The notes under the pieces: model-generated | The model's database searches: none | Seen by the model: the letters and a program-made list of their open reading frames with translations, nothing else | What the model was told of the DNA's origin: nothing | Assembly (NCBI GenBank): GCA_031261245.1 | Contig: JAISKU010000166.1 | Location: 1 to 19,846, forward strand | Reading direction: 5' to 3' | DNA: 19,846 nt | From: Oscillospiraceae bacterium | GTDB taxonomy: Bacteria; Bacillota; Clostridia; Oscillospirales; Oscillospiraceae | In this document: piece by piece, positions 6,302 through 12,950 of the stretch | How positions within the stretch are numbered: position 1 is the first letter of the stretch | Layout of the letters: each line of letters starts with the position of its first letter | Translations under genes and position numbers: made by a program

Positions 6302-7575
6302 TTGCGTATCCTCTTTGACACGGACAGGCCGTGCGCCTGCAAGCCCTCGCGCTCCGCGAAGTACACGACGTCCTCGCCGACGGCGTCGAGCGCGTCCTTT
6401 GAGAAGTACGTGAACGACGATCTTTTGACGAAATCGTCCACGCCGAGCGGTGAGGCGAACCGCGCCGTGCCGAGCGTCGGCAGCGTGTGATTCGGCCCCG
6501 CGAGGTAGTCGCCCAAGGCCTCAGGCGTGTTGCGCCCGAGGAAGATTGAGCCCGCGTTTTTCACGCGCTCAAGGTAGTCGAACGCGTTCTCGACGCACAG
6601 CTCAAGGTGCTCCGGCGCGATCTCGTTCGCGATATCGACGGCCTGCGGAATCGAGTCCGCGACGATGATGAGTCCGTTGTCCTCCATTGATTTTCCCGCA
6701 ATCTCGCGGCGCGGCAGAGCGGCGAGCTGCGTCTCTATCTCGAGCGCCACGGCATGCGCGAGCTGTCGTGAGTCTGTTATTAGCACCGCGCGCGCCGCCG
6801 CGTCGTGCTCCGCCTGCGCGAGCATGTCCGCCGCCGCGAGAACCGCGTCCGCCGAGGAATCCGCGACGACGCACACGTCCGACGGCCCCGCCATCATGTC
6901 GATTCCGACCGCGCCGAACACCTGCCGCTTCGCCTCCGCGACGTAGGCGTTGCCCGGGCCGACGATTTTGTCAACGCGCGGGACGGATTCCGTGCCGTAG
7001 GCGAGCGCGGCGACGGCCTGCGCCCCGCCCATTTTGAACACGCGGTCAACGCCGCCGATTTTCGCAGCCGCGAGTATGTATTTGTTCTTGATTCCGCCGT
7101 CTTTTCCCGGCGGAGTGGTCATGATTATCTCCGAAACGCCCGCGATTTTCGCGGGTATCGCGTTCATCAGCGCGGAGGACGGGTACGCCGCCGTGCCGCC
7201 GGGTATGTACAGCCCGACGCGCTCAATCGGCGTCACCTTTTGCCCCATGACCGCGCCGTCCGTGCCGCGCGATACGAAGCCCGTGCGGATTTGGTTGCGG
7301 TGAAACGCCTCGATGTTCGCGGCGGCGCGCTCCAAGATGCGGATGAACTCCGGCTCAACCTCCGCAACGGCCGCGTCCCACTCGCTCTGTGTGACCTCGA
7401 GCGTACTAAGCTCCGCGCCGTCGAATTTTTTGCCGTACTCAAGCAGCGCCGCGTCGCCGCGCGCGCGCACCTGCGCGATTATCTCCGCGACGGCGGCGGA
7501 TACGTCCGCGCCCGAAGCGACGGCCGGGCGAAGGTCGGACGGTGTGATGTCTTTTGAGTTAAGGATTTTAATCAT
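6298..7575 (-). CDS. hisD: Histidinol dehydrogenase HisD
   Basis: HisD carries out the last two steps of histidine synthesis, oxidising histidinol to histidine with two NAD and a zinc ion. From the chosen start it has 425 residues, the usual family length. Zinc ligands Q254 and H257 (AQAEHD), D356 (ALGDYLAG) and H415 (LQAHG) are present, as are the catalytic pair E322-H323 in EIAPEHLE and the signature GIDMMAGPSDVCVVAD. Two adjacent ATG codons (7578 and 7575) follow a GGGGAG site; the second gives the better spacing, five bases. In either case the start overlaps the end of the hisZG frame by about 8-11 bases. An in-frame GTG at 7590 is unlikely because it lies upstream of the ribosome binding site. 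Confidence 0.96.
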   Translation of the reverse strand: MIKILNSKDITPSDLRPAVASGADVSAAVAEIIAQVRARGDAALLEYGKKFDGAELSTLEVTQSEWDAAVAEVEPEFIRILERAAANIEAFHRNQIRTGFVSRGTDGAVMGQKVTPIERVGLYIPGGTAAYPSSALMNAIPAKIAGVSEIIMTTPPGKDGGIKNKYILAAAKIGGVDRVFKMGGAQAVAALAYGTESVPRVDKIVGPGNAYVAEAKRQVFGAVGIDMMAGPSDVCVVADSSADAVLAAADMLAQAEHDAAARAVLITDSRQLAHAVALEIETQLAALPRREIAGKSMEDNGLIIVADSIPQAVDIANEIAPEHLELCVENAFDYLERVKNAGSIFLGRNTPEALGDYLAGPNHTLPTLGTARFASPLGVDDFVKRSSFTYFSKDALDAVGEDVVYFAEREGLQAHGLSVSKRIRK

Positions 7576-9142
7576 CATTGCTCCCCACACTCGCCGCCAA
7601 TCTCGCGATCGCGGCGTGCTTGAACTTAAACCCGGCTTTGTTCGCGATGAGCCGCGCGGACACGTCGCCGATCTCCTCCTTGACCTCGAGGCCGTTCTCC
7701 CGCAGTGTCGCGCCCGTCTCCACGATGTCCACGATCACGTCGGAAAGGCCGAGCAGCGGCGCGAGCTCGATCGAGCCGTTGAGCTGTATCACGTCGATCT
7801 CGCGGTTTTGACCCGCGTAATAATTTCTCGCGATGTTCACGAACTTCGTAGCGACGCGCAACACGCCGCTGTGTCTGTCCTCAAATTCTCTCGGAGCCGC
7901 GACGGCGAGACGGCATTTGCCGACGCCGAGATCCGCGAGCTCATACACATCGGGCGAGCCGTCCATTATGATATCGCTGCCGCACACGCCGATGTCGGCC
8001 GCGCCGCGCTCCACGTATATCGCGACGTCGGAGGGCTTTACCCAGAAGTAGCGCACGCCGGCCTGCGCGTTCTCAAACACGAGCTTGCGGCTGTCGCCGA
8101 GAATGTCCGCGCAGCCGTAGCCCGCCTTTTCGAAAATGGCGTAGACCGTCTCGCCGAGCCGCCCCTTGGGGAGCGCGATATTCAGGAATCCGGCGTCCGC
8201 CGTCGTGTCGTCGATGTCCTCTGCGCGCTCGAGCAGGTCGATGTACACGGCGAAGCCTATCGCGCCCTGGCGCCGCCCGAATTTGCGCATGAGGCTGTCG
8301 TAGCGCCCGCCGGAGAGTATCGCCGCAGGTATGCCCTCGGCGTACCCTTGGAATATTATGCCGTCGTAGTAGCTCATGTCGCCCGCGACGGAGAAGTCGA
8401 TGCGCAAATCCGCGCCCGGGCAGAGCTTCTTTGCGCTCTCGATGACGCTTTTCAGCTCCGCGGCGGCGGCGGCCGTCGCGTCGTTGACGATAAGCGCCTC
8501 CAGGTCGCGGTAAACGCTCTCAAACGGCCCGTAGAGCGTGGTTAGGACGCACAGCCTGTCCGCGCTCTCGCGGTCTATTCCGTACTCGCGCGCGAGCTTT
8601 TGCACCTCGGGCGCGTTCTTTTCCGAAATTCGGCGCAGGAGCTCCGCGCGGCTGTCGGACGGCAGCTCCATGCCGTCGAGAAGTCCGCCGAGAAAGCCCA
8701 TGTGCGAGATGTCGATGCAGCTGCGCGGGGTCAGCGCTGAGAGGCTTTTGGACGCGAGGGCGAGAACCTCGCTCATCTCCTCCGTGCCGATGTCGCCTAT
8801 GCACTCAAGCCCGGACTGCATACGCTCCTTGAATTCGCGGCCGTGCCCGGCGCGGCGGTACACGTTTTCGTTGTAGTACAGGCGCTGTATCCCGTTGGCG
8901 GCGCTCTTTGTGTTTTTCACGATCGACAGCGTCACGTCGGGGCGCAGGGCTTTGAGCCGCCCGCCCGCGTCCGTGAACGTGATGATGTCGTCGGAGCCGA
9001 TGAACGGCTTGTTCGAGGCGTACAGCTCGTACTCCTCGAATTTGCTCATGTCAAAGCGCGTGTAGCCGTACTCGCGGAAGAGCTCCCGCAGCCGGAACAC
9101 GGCTATCTCGCTGTTTTTCAGAATATCGTCGGAAAATCTCAT
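7568..9142 (-). CDS. hisZ-hisG: Fused HisZ-HisG: ATP phosphoribosyltransferase regulatory plus catalytic subunits in one chain
   Basis: This 524-residue protein joins two normally separate subunits of the first enzyme of histidine synthesis. Residues 1 to about 307 are HisZ, a histidyl-tRNA-synthetase-like regulatory subunit: MSKFEEYELY (32-41), RPDVTLSIVKN (67-77), YYNENVYRR and the motif-3-like GGRYDSL (278-284). After a short acidic linker (AEDIDDTTADAG) comes short-form HisG, about 318-524: ALPKGRLGETVY, the YVERGAADIGVCGSDII stretch, ATKFVNIARNYY, and the PRPP-binding DIVETGATLREN (472-483). Short HisG needs HisZ for activity and feedback by histidine, so a fusion fixes a 1:1 ratio. I chose the ATG at 9142, where HisZ similarity begins. 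An ATG at 9187 lies inside the promoter. It is the first gene of the his operon; no frameshift or stop lies near the junction. Confidence 0.93.
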   Translation of the reverse strand: MRFSDDILKNSEIAVFRLRELFREYGYTRFDMSKFEEYELYASNKPFIGSDDIITFTDAGGRLKALRPDVTLSIVKNTKSAANGIQRLYYNENVYRRAGHGREFKERMQSGLECIGDIGTEEMSEVLALASKSLSALTPRSCIDISHMGFLGGLLDGMELPSDSRAELLRRISEKNAPEVQKLAREYGIDRESADRLCVLTTLYGPFESVYRDLEALIVNDATAAAAAELKSVIESAKKLCPGADLRIDFSVAGDMSYYDGIIFQGYAEGIPAAILSGGRYDSLMRKFGRRQGAIGFAVYIDLLERAEDIDDTTADAGFLNIALPKGRLGETVYAIFEKAGYGCADILGDSRKLVFENAQAGVRYFWVKPSDVAIYVERGAADIGVCGSDIIMDGSPDVYELADLGVGKCRLAVAAPREFEDRHSGVLRVATKFVNIARNYYAGQNREIDVIQLNGSIELAPLLGLSDVIVDIVETGATLRENGLEVKEEIGDVSARLIANKAGFKFKHAAIARLAASVGSNDD

Positions 9143-9175
9143 TTGTTTTGTCCCGTCCGTCATAAATAATATATT

Positions 9176-9204
9176 AGTATATCGCATTGCGACGCGAACG
9201 TCAA
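9176..9204 (-). promoter_or_regulatory. his operon promoter
   Basis: On the minus strand, TTGACG (9199-9204) and TATACT (9176-9181) are separated by 17 bases. Transcription would start near 9169, leaving a leader of under 30 bases before the ATG at 9142. There is no room for a T-box or a histidine leader peptide, so attenuation of those types is not expected here. The promoter lies immediately after the ABC-F stop codon and no terminator separates them, so read-through from the ABC-F gene is possible. Confidence 0.75.
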
Positions 9205-9208
9205 GCGG

Positions 9209-10675
9209 TTACAGCTCAATTACTTTGCTCGCGACCGCGTCGCAAAACGCGCTGTCGTGCTCCACGAACAGCAGCGTCGGCGAGTATTCGGCGATGAGCT
9301 CCTCAATCTGCATACGAGAGAGCACGTCGATGTAATTTAGCGGCTCGTCCCACACGTACAGGTGCGCGCGCTCGCACAGGCTCCCCGCGAGCAGCACCTT
9401 TTTCTTCTGCCCCGCCGAGTAGTCGCCCATGTCCTTTTCAAACTGCACGCGCTTGAAGTCGAGCTTGCGCAGTATTGAGAGCAGGAGCGTGAAATCTATG
9501 CCGCGCGTCTCCGCGAAATCCTCGAGGCTGCCCGTGAGAAACGACGCGTCCTGCGGGACGTATGAGATGACGAGCCCGCTGCCGATGTGCGCCTCGCCCG
9601 TGTGCGCGAGCTCCTCGCCGCAGATGAGCTTCAAAATACTGCTCTTGCCGGAGCCGTTGCGGCCGCGCAGCGCGACGCGCTCTCCCCTGTTGACCTCGAA
9701 CGTGACGTTCTCGCACGCGAGCTTATCGCCGTAGCTAATTGAGACGTTTTCGAGCCACAGCAGGCGGTTTGAGTGGTATGTCAGCGGCGAGAGCTTGAGG
9801 CTGTCCGCGAGCTCGAGGTTTTTCATGAGCTTCGACTTCTCGTCAAGCTCGCGCTCGCGCCGGTTTTCGATTGACTTTGAGCGCTTCATCTGCTTTGCCG
9901 CAAGGTGTCCGACGTGCCCGCGGTCGGCGCTGTGCGAGCCGATCTTCGTCGCCTCGGCCTTGTCCGACCACTCCGCCTTTTCGCGCGCGGTTTCCGCGAG
10001 GCGCTTGATGTCCTTTTTCAGCTCGGCGTTCTTCTCGAGCTCAAAGCTGTCCTGAAGCTCCTTGTTGTGGTACCAGCTCGAGAAATTGCCGCTCTGTATC
10101 TCGATGTTCGCGCGGTTGATTGATAAAATGTGGTCAACGCACGCGTCGAGAAACGCGCGGTCATGCGACACGAGTATGAAGCCCGATTTGCCGTTGAGGT
10201 AGCGCGCCACGAGCTCGCGCGAGGCCATGTCGAGGTGGTTCGTCGGCTCGTCAATCAGCAGAAACGCGTTCTCGCGCTGGAACAGCGCCGCGAGCAGCGC
10301 CTTTGTGCGCTCCCCGTTGGAGAGCGTCTCGAACGGTCTGTACAGTACATCCTCCGACACTGCGAGCTTGCCGAGCTCGCGCCGCAGCTGCCACTCCGGC
10401 GCGTCGGGCGCGATCTGCGTCAGCACGGACAGCGTGTCCTCCGACGCGTCGGGGACGGCGTAGGGGAAATACTCGAAATCGACGGACGCGCGAATCTCGC
10501 CGCCGTACTCGTATTTGCCGAGAAGCAGCTGCAAAAACGTGGTTTTGCCGCGCCCGTTGCGCCCGCAGAAGCCGAGCTTCCAGTCCGTGTCGAGCGTGAA
10601 GGACGCGTCGGAAAATATGTCGTCGTAGCTGCCGGGATACGCGAAAGTCAGGTGTGAAACTGTTATTTGAGACAT
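9209..10675 (-). CDS. ABC-F family ATPase, Lsa-like (ribosome-protection antibiotic resistance type)
   Basis: ABC-F proteins are soluble twin-ATPase proteins; the Lsa group binds the ribosomal E site and dislodges lincosamides, streptogramin A and pleuromutilins. The 488 residues show two nucleotide-binding domains. NBD1 has Walker A GRNGRGKT (38-45), signature LSNGE (118-122), Walker B with E143 in LLIDEPTNHLD and H171. NBD2 has GRNGSGKS (338-345), signature YSAGQ (419-423), E444 in LYVWDEPLNYID and H473. Between them lies the charged interdomain linker, about 200-300, which carries drug specificity. There are no membrane segments. The opening residues, the AFLLIDEPTNHLD motif and the WDEPLNYID ending resemble Lsa(A) rather than Uup, EttA or YdiF, which is my recollection of the family and not a search. 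GGAGG lies seven bases before the ATG. Actual resistance is not proven. Confidence 0.88.
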   Translation of the reverse strand: MSQITVSHLTFAYPGSYDDIFSDASFTLDTDWKLGFCGRNGRGKTTFLQLLLGKYEYGGEIRASVDFEYFPYAVPDASEDTLSVLTQIAPDAPEWQLRRELGKLAVSEDVLYRPFETLSNGERTKALLAALFQRENAFLLIDEPTNHLDMASRELVARYLNGKSGFILVSHDRAFLDACVDHILSINRANIEIQSGNFSSWYHNKELQDSFELEKNAELKKDIKRLAETAREKAEWSDKAEATKIGSHSADRGHVGHLAAKQMKRSKSIENRRERELDEKSKLMKNLELADSLKLSPLTYHSNRLLWLENVSISYGDKLACENVTFEVNRGERVALRGRNGSGKSSILKLICGEELAHTGEAHIGSGLVISYVPQDASFLTGSLEDFAETRGIDFTLLLSILRKLDFKRVQFEKDMGDYSAGQKKKVLLAGSLCERAHLYVWDEPLNYIDVLSRMQIEELIAEYSPTLLFVEHDSAFCDAVASKVIEL

Positions 10676-10773
10676 GTGAGTACCTCCGAAGGTGATAGAA
10701 ACATTTTATTAATATTAATAATTGTTTTCCGGGAAACGGTGCGGTATAATGTCCGAAAAAGGAGGTTTTTGAT
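10676..10773. promoter_or_regulatory. Divergent promoter region between the ABC-F gene and the acetyltransferase-dehydrogenase unit
   Basis: The plus-strand promoter is TTGTTT (10722-10727), a 17-base spacer and a perfect TATAAT (10745-10750); GGAGG at 10761-10765 is the ribosome binding site for the ATG at 10774. The spacer holds an imperfect dyad, GTTTTCCGGGAAAC (10724-10737), which a regulator could use. On the minus strand GGAGG (10683-10687) serves the ABC-F gene. The AT-rich stretch 10707-10720 offers several TATTAA- or TAATAT-like -10 boxes but no good -35, so that promoter is not resolved. There is no room for a long attenuation leader. Confidence 0.6.
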
Positions 10774-11043
10774 ATGCCGTTTGAATTTGCAGCGGATCGC
10801 CTCGTCTACAGCGAGGACGGGAAAATGCTCGCCGAGGTGACGTTTCCGGAGCTCTCCCCCGGCGTCGTCGATATCGACCACACGTTCGTGGACGACGCGC
10901 TGCGCGGGCGCGGAATGGCGGGTCAGCTGATGGAGCGCGTCGCGGAGGAGCTGCGCCGTCGCGGCGTGAAGGCGCGCCTCACGTGTTCCTACGCGCAGGG
11001 GTGGTTTGAAAAGCATTCCGAGTATTCGGATATAATATATTAG
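10774..11043 (+). CDS. NATD1/YjdJ-type small GNAT acetyltransferase
   Basis: This is an 89-residue member of the smallest GNAT group (COG2388-like), which uses acetyl-CoA to acetylate an unknown acceptor. The fold is recognisable: an N-terminal strand pair (AADRLVYSEDGKMLAEVTF), the DIDHTFVDDALRGRGMAGQL segment with the CoA pyrophosphate-binding loop R-G-R-G-M-A, a helix rich in Glu and Arg, and the ending CSYAQGWFEKHSEY, in which the CSY and W are typical of the group. The ATG is set by GGAGG eight bases upstream. Its stop codon (TAG) is part of the ribosome binding site of the next gene, so the two are one transcription unit. Its substrate is not known, and no link with the dehydrogenase is evident beyond co-transcription. 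Confidence 0.88.
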   Translation: MPFEFAADRLVYSEDGKMLAEVTFPELSPGVVDIDHTFVDDALRGRGMAGQLMERVAEELRRRGVKARLTCSYAQGWFEKHSEYSDIIY

Positions 11044-11053
11044 GAGGAGCAAG

Positions 11054-12217
11054 ATGTCAACATACAGACCCGCATTCTCACAGCCGGCGCCGATAATTTT
11101 CGGGCGCGGGGCTATTAACGCGCTCGGCGGAGAGATAAAAAAGCTGGGCAGCAAAAAGATCATGGTCATCTGTGAAAAGGGAATCGAGGACGCCGGTATC
11201 GCGAAGGTGGTAACCGACGCGCTTGAGCGCGAGGGAATCGACTACGTGAAGTTCAACCGCGTCATCTCCGACCCGTCGGACAGCGTCGTGGACGAGGCCG
11301 GCGTGATTGCGGTTGCGGAGGGCGTGGACTGTCTCGTCGGAGTCGGCGGCGGAAGCTCGATGGACACGGCGAAGGCCACGGCGATATACATGCTCGACCC
11401 CGGCCCCGTGCGGCGGTACATACTTCAGGCCCCGCCGACGATAGACACAAAGGTGCCGGTGATTCTCGTCCCGACGACGGCGGGGACAGGCAGCGAGTGT
11501 ACGACGGTTGCGATAATCTCGCTCCCAGACAAGAGCGTGAAGTGGAGCGCGTTTGTGAACACGACGCTCGCGATTGTCGATCCGGAGCTGACAATGACGT
11601 TGCCGAAGTACGAGACTGTGAACACGGGTCTGGACGCGTTTTCGCACGCCGCCGAGGCGATGACCGTGCGCGATTGGAATTACCACTCGGATTTGTTCGG
11701 CGAGGCGGCGATACGCAAAATCTGCAAAAACCTCTACACCGCGTGGTCGGAGCCGTCGAATATCGAGGCGCGAAGCGAGATGGCGCTCGCCGCGAACTGG
11801 GCGGGGCTGGCGTTTAATAACCCGATTACGCACATCGGACATGCCTGCGCCGACGCGTTCTCGTGCCATTTCCACACGCCGCACGGGCTCGGCTGCGCCC
11901 TCGCGCTGCCGGAGACGCTCGCGCTCGTGGCGCCCGTCGTGCCGGAGCGTATGCGCGTCATCGCAAACGCGATGGAGCTGACGCTGCGCGGAGACGAGAC
12001 GGGCGAGGAGCTCGGGAAGCTCGTCGCGGACGCGCTGCGCGCGATGATGCGGAAGATGGAGATGAAATCGCTGAAAGCTCTCGGCTACTCGCGCGCCGAC
12101 ATCACGTCGCTCGCGCAGGACGTGCTGGAGAACCACCTGTCCAGTTACTGTCCCGTAGATGTGACGTTCGAGGTCGCGGAGAATATCCTCGGCGCGATAT
12201 ACGACACGTATCAGTAA
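11054..12217 (+). CDS. Iron-containing (group III) alcohol dehydrogenase
   Basis: This 387-residue NAD(P)-dependent dehydrogenase belongs to the metal-dependent, non-zinc-finger ADH family. The nucleotide-binding loop is GVGGGSSMDTAK (96-107), and PTTAGTGSE (140-148) follows. The four metal ligands of the family can be placed: D194 and H198 in GLDAFSHAAEA, H263 in THIGHACADAF, and H277 in FHTPHGLGCAL. Family members reduce or oxidise alcohols, butanol, 1,3-propanediol, lactaldehyde or hydroxybutyrate, and the sequence does not tell which. AGGAGG lies upstream, overlapping the stop codon of the acetyltransferase gene, and only ten bases separate the two genes. The unit ends at a strong terminator 14 bases after the stop codon. 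The iron assignment comes from the family; some members use zinc or other metals. Confidence 0.94.
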   Translation: MSTYRPAFSQPAPIIFGRGAINALGGEIKKLGSKKIMVICEKGIEDAGIAKVVTDALEREGIDYVKFNRVISDPSDSVVDEAGVIAVAEGVDCLVGVGGGSSMDTAKATAIYMLDPGPVRRYILQAPPTIDTKVPVILVPTTAGTGSECTTVAIISLPDKSVKWSAFVNTTLAIVDPELTMTLPKYETVNTGLDAFSHAAEAMTVRDWNYHSDLFGEAAIRKICKNLYTAWSEPSNIEARSEMALAANWAGLAFNNPITHIGHACADAFSCHFHTPHGLGCALALPETLALVAPVVPERMRVIANAMELTLRGDETGEELGKLVADALRAMMRKMEMKSLKALGYSRADITSLAQDVLENHLSSYCPVDVTFEVAENILGAIYDTYQ

Positions 12218-12230
12218 ACAAAATTGCACA

Positions 12231-12264
12231 AAAACAGCCCGCCTGAAAAGGCGGGCTGTTTTTT
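12231..12264 (+). terminator. Rho-independent terminator after the alcohol dehydrogenase
   Basis: A perfect 11-base-pair stem (ACAGCCCGCCT with AGGCGGGCTGT) is closed by a GAAA loop and followed by a run of six T. It is one of the strongest terminators in the window and separates the acetyltransferase-dehydrogenase unit from the next gene. Confidence 0.95.
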
Positions 12265-12389
12265 GTGGTCTGCGGCGAAAAGCAACGTGAATAAATTTAA
12301 CAAAACCGGCGGCGTCACATAGAATGAGACGTAAGCGCGCGGCGCTTTGATTCAAAAATTACGTAGCAACACAGGAGTGAAACATTATT
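12265..12389 (+). promoter_or_regulatory. Upstream region of the cysteine-rich gene with a possible promoter
   Basis: The 125 bases hold a possible promoter, TTTAAC (12296-12301), 18 bases, TAGAAT (12320-12325), which would give a leader of nearly 60 bases. AGGAG at 12373-12377 is the ribosome binding site, about 12 bases from the ATG, longer than usual. I tested by eye for sporulation sigma-E and sigma-G elements, because the product might be a coat protein; CATAGAAT resembles their -10, but no matching -35 lies at the right distance. Confidence 0.35.
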
Positions 12390-12815
12390 ATGAGTGACGC
12401 CACATTAAACGAAAACGCCGACGGTGATTCCTGCTTTTCAATCACCTGCCCCGCCACCATCGAAAAAAGTGCGATTATCTCCGTACCCGCACGCATTAAG
12501 CCCTTTGCGCTTGTCGGGCCGATTGAGGCCTGCTGCGACGGCAACCCCGTCGTGACGCCCGGCTGGCACCCCATAGGACACGAGCGCTGTTCCTGCGAGT
12601 TCACGATTTCGCAGGAGATAAGCGTCCGCATCCCCATCAGCTTCGGCGCGGATGTGACAGTCGGAGACGTTTTTGCCGACTGCGACAGCCATCCCGGCTA
12701 TCCGCACCCCAAGCCGCCCTACGATCCCGGCCAGAAGCCCGGGAAGTATCCGCCCAACGCGCCCGACAATGACAATGATTGCGGCTGCGGCGGCGGAAAA
12801 GGCGGCCAATACTGA
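12390..12815 (+). CDS. Cysteine-rich protein with proline/glycine-rich tail, unknown function
   Basis: This 141-residue protein is unrecognised. Residues 15-98 look like one small domain of alternating hydrophobic strands (FSITCPATIEKSAIISVP, FTISQEISVRIPISFGADV) with seven cysteines: C15, C20, the pair C48-C49, C67-x-C69, and C98. Residues 99-141 are a low-complexity tail rich in Pro, Gly, Tyr, Asp and Lys, ending in a CGCGGGKGG stretch with two more cysteines. There is no signal peptide or membrane segment. The layout suggests a cross-linked structural or metal-binding protein; a spore-coat or exosporium role is possible in a clostridium but is only a guess. It forms a single-gene unit, isolated by terminators on both sides. 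The gene is likely real because frame, ribosome binding site and terminator agree. Confidence 0.7.
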   Translation: MSDATLNENADGDSCFSITCPATIEKSAIISVPARIKPFALVGPIEACCDGNPVVTPGWHPIGHERCSCEFTISQEISVRIPISFGADVTVGDVFADCDSHPGYPHPKPPYDPGQKPGKYPPNAPDNDNDCGCGGGKGGQY

Positions 12816-12831
12816 TCGCAAAGCGCAGACA

Positions 12832-12858
12832 GAAAAGCCCGGGTTGACCGGGCTTTTC
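12832..12858 (+). terminator. Rho-independent terminator after the cysteine-rich gene
   Basis: GAAAAGCCCGG (12832-12842) pairs perfectly with CCGGGCTTTTC (12848-12858) around a five-base loop. The T run forms part of the stem and is followed by CGCG, so it is less classical than the other terminators, but its place 16 bases after the stop codon supports the call. Confidence 0.8.
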
Positions 12859-12877
12859 GCGCGCGGAAAATATTGTG

Positions 12878-12906
12878 TTGCAAAACCGCGATTTTTGTAG
12901 TAAGAT
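12878..12906 (+). promoter_or_regulatory. Promoter of the zinc-ribbon membrane protein gene
   Basis: TTGCAA (12878-12883), a 17-base spacer and TAAGAT (12901-12906) match the sigma-A consensus at four of six positions in each hexamer. Transcription would begin near 12913, about 38 bases before the TTG start at 12951. GGGAGG at 12937-12942 is the ribosome binding site. Confidence 0.5.
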
Positions 12907-12950
12907 ATTCAAAATATATTGCCCTTATCGGGCTGTGGGAGGTATTTACA

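Noticed and set aside
6805..7557. Plus-strand open frame (250 codons) opposite hisD
   Set aside because: Shadow frame with biased Arg/Asp composition; hisD motifs are intact on the minus strand.
9143..9175. T-box or histidine leader-peptide control of the his operon
   Set aside because: The leader from the predicted start to the ATG is under 30 bases; no specifier hairpin or His-rich leader frame can fit.
9143..9187. Longer start of hisZG at the ATG at 9187
   Set aside because: That ATG lies within the spacer of the his promoter (TTGACG-17-TATACT), upstream of the expected transcription start, and family similarity begins at 9142.
11078..12355. Long minus-strand open frame (425 codons) opposite the alcohol dehydrogenase
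   Set aside because: Its product is an Arg/His/Val-rich string with no domain, it has no start signals, and it is the mirror of a well-supported gene. GC-rich coding DNA commonly leaves such frames open.
12873..12950. Longer start of the zinc-ribbon gene at the ATG at 12873
   Set aside because: It lies ahead of the promoter hexamers, has no ribosome binding site, and the TTG at 12951 has GGGAGG at the right distance with the zinc ribbon starting immediately after.
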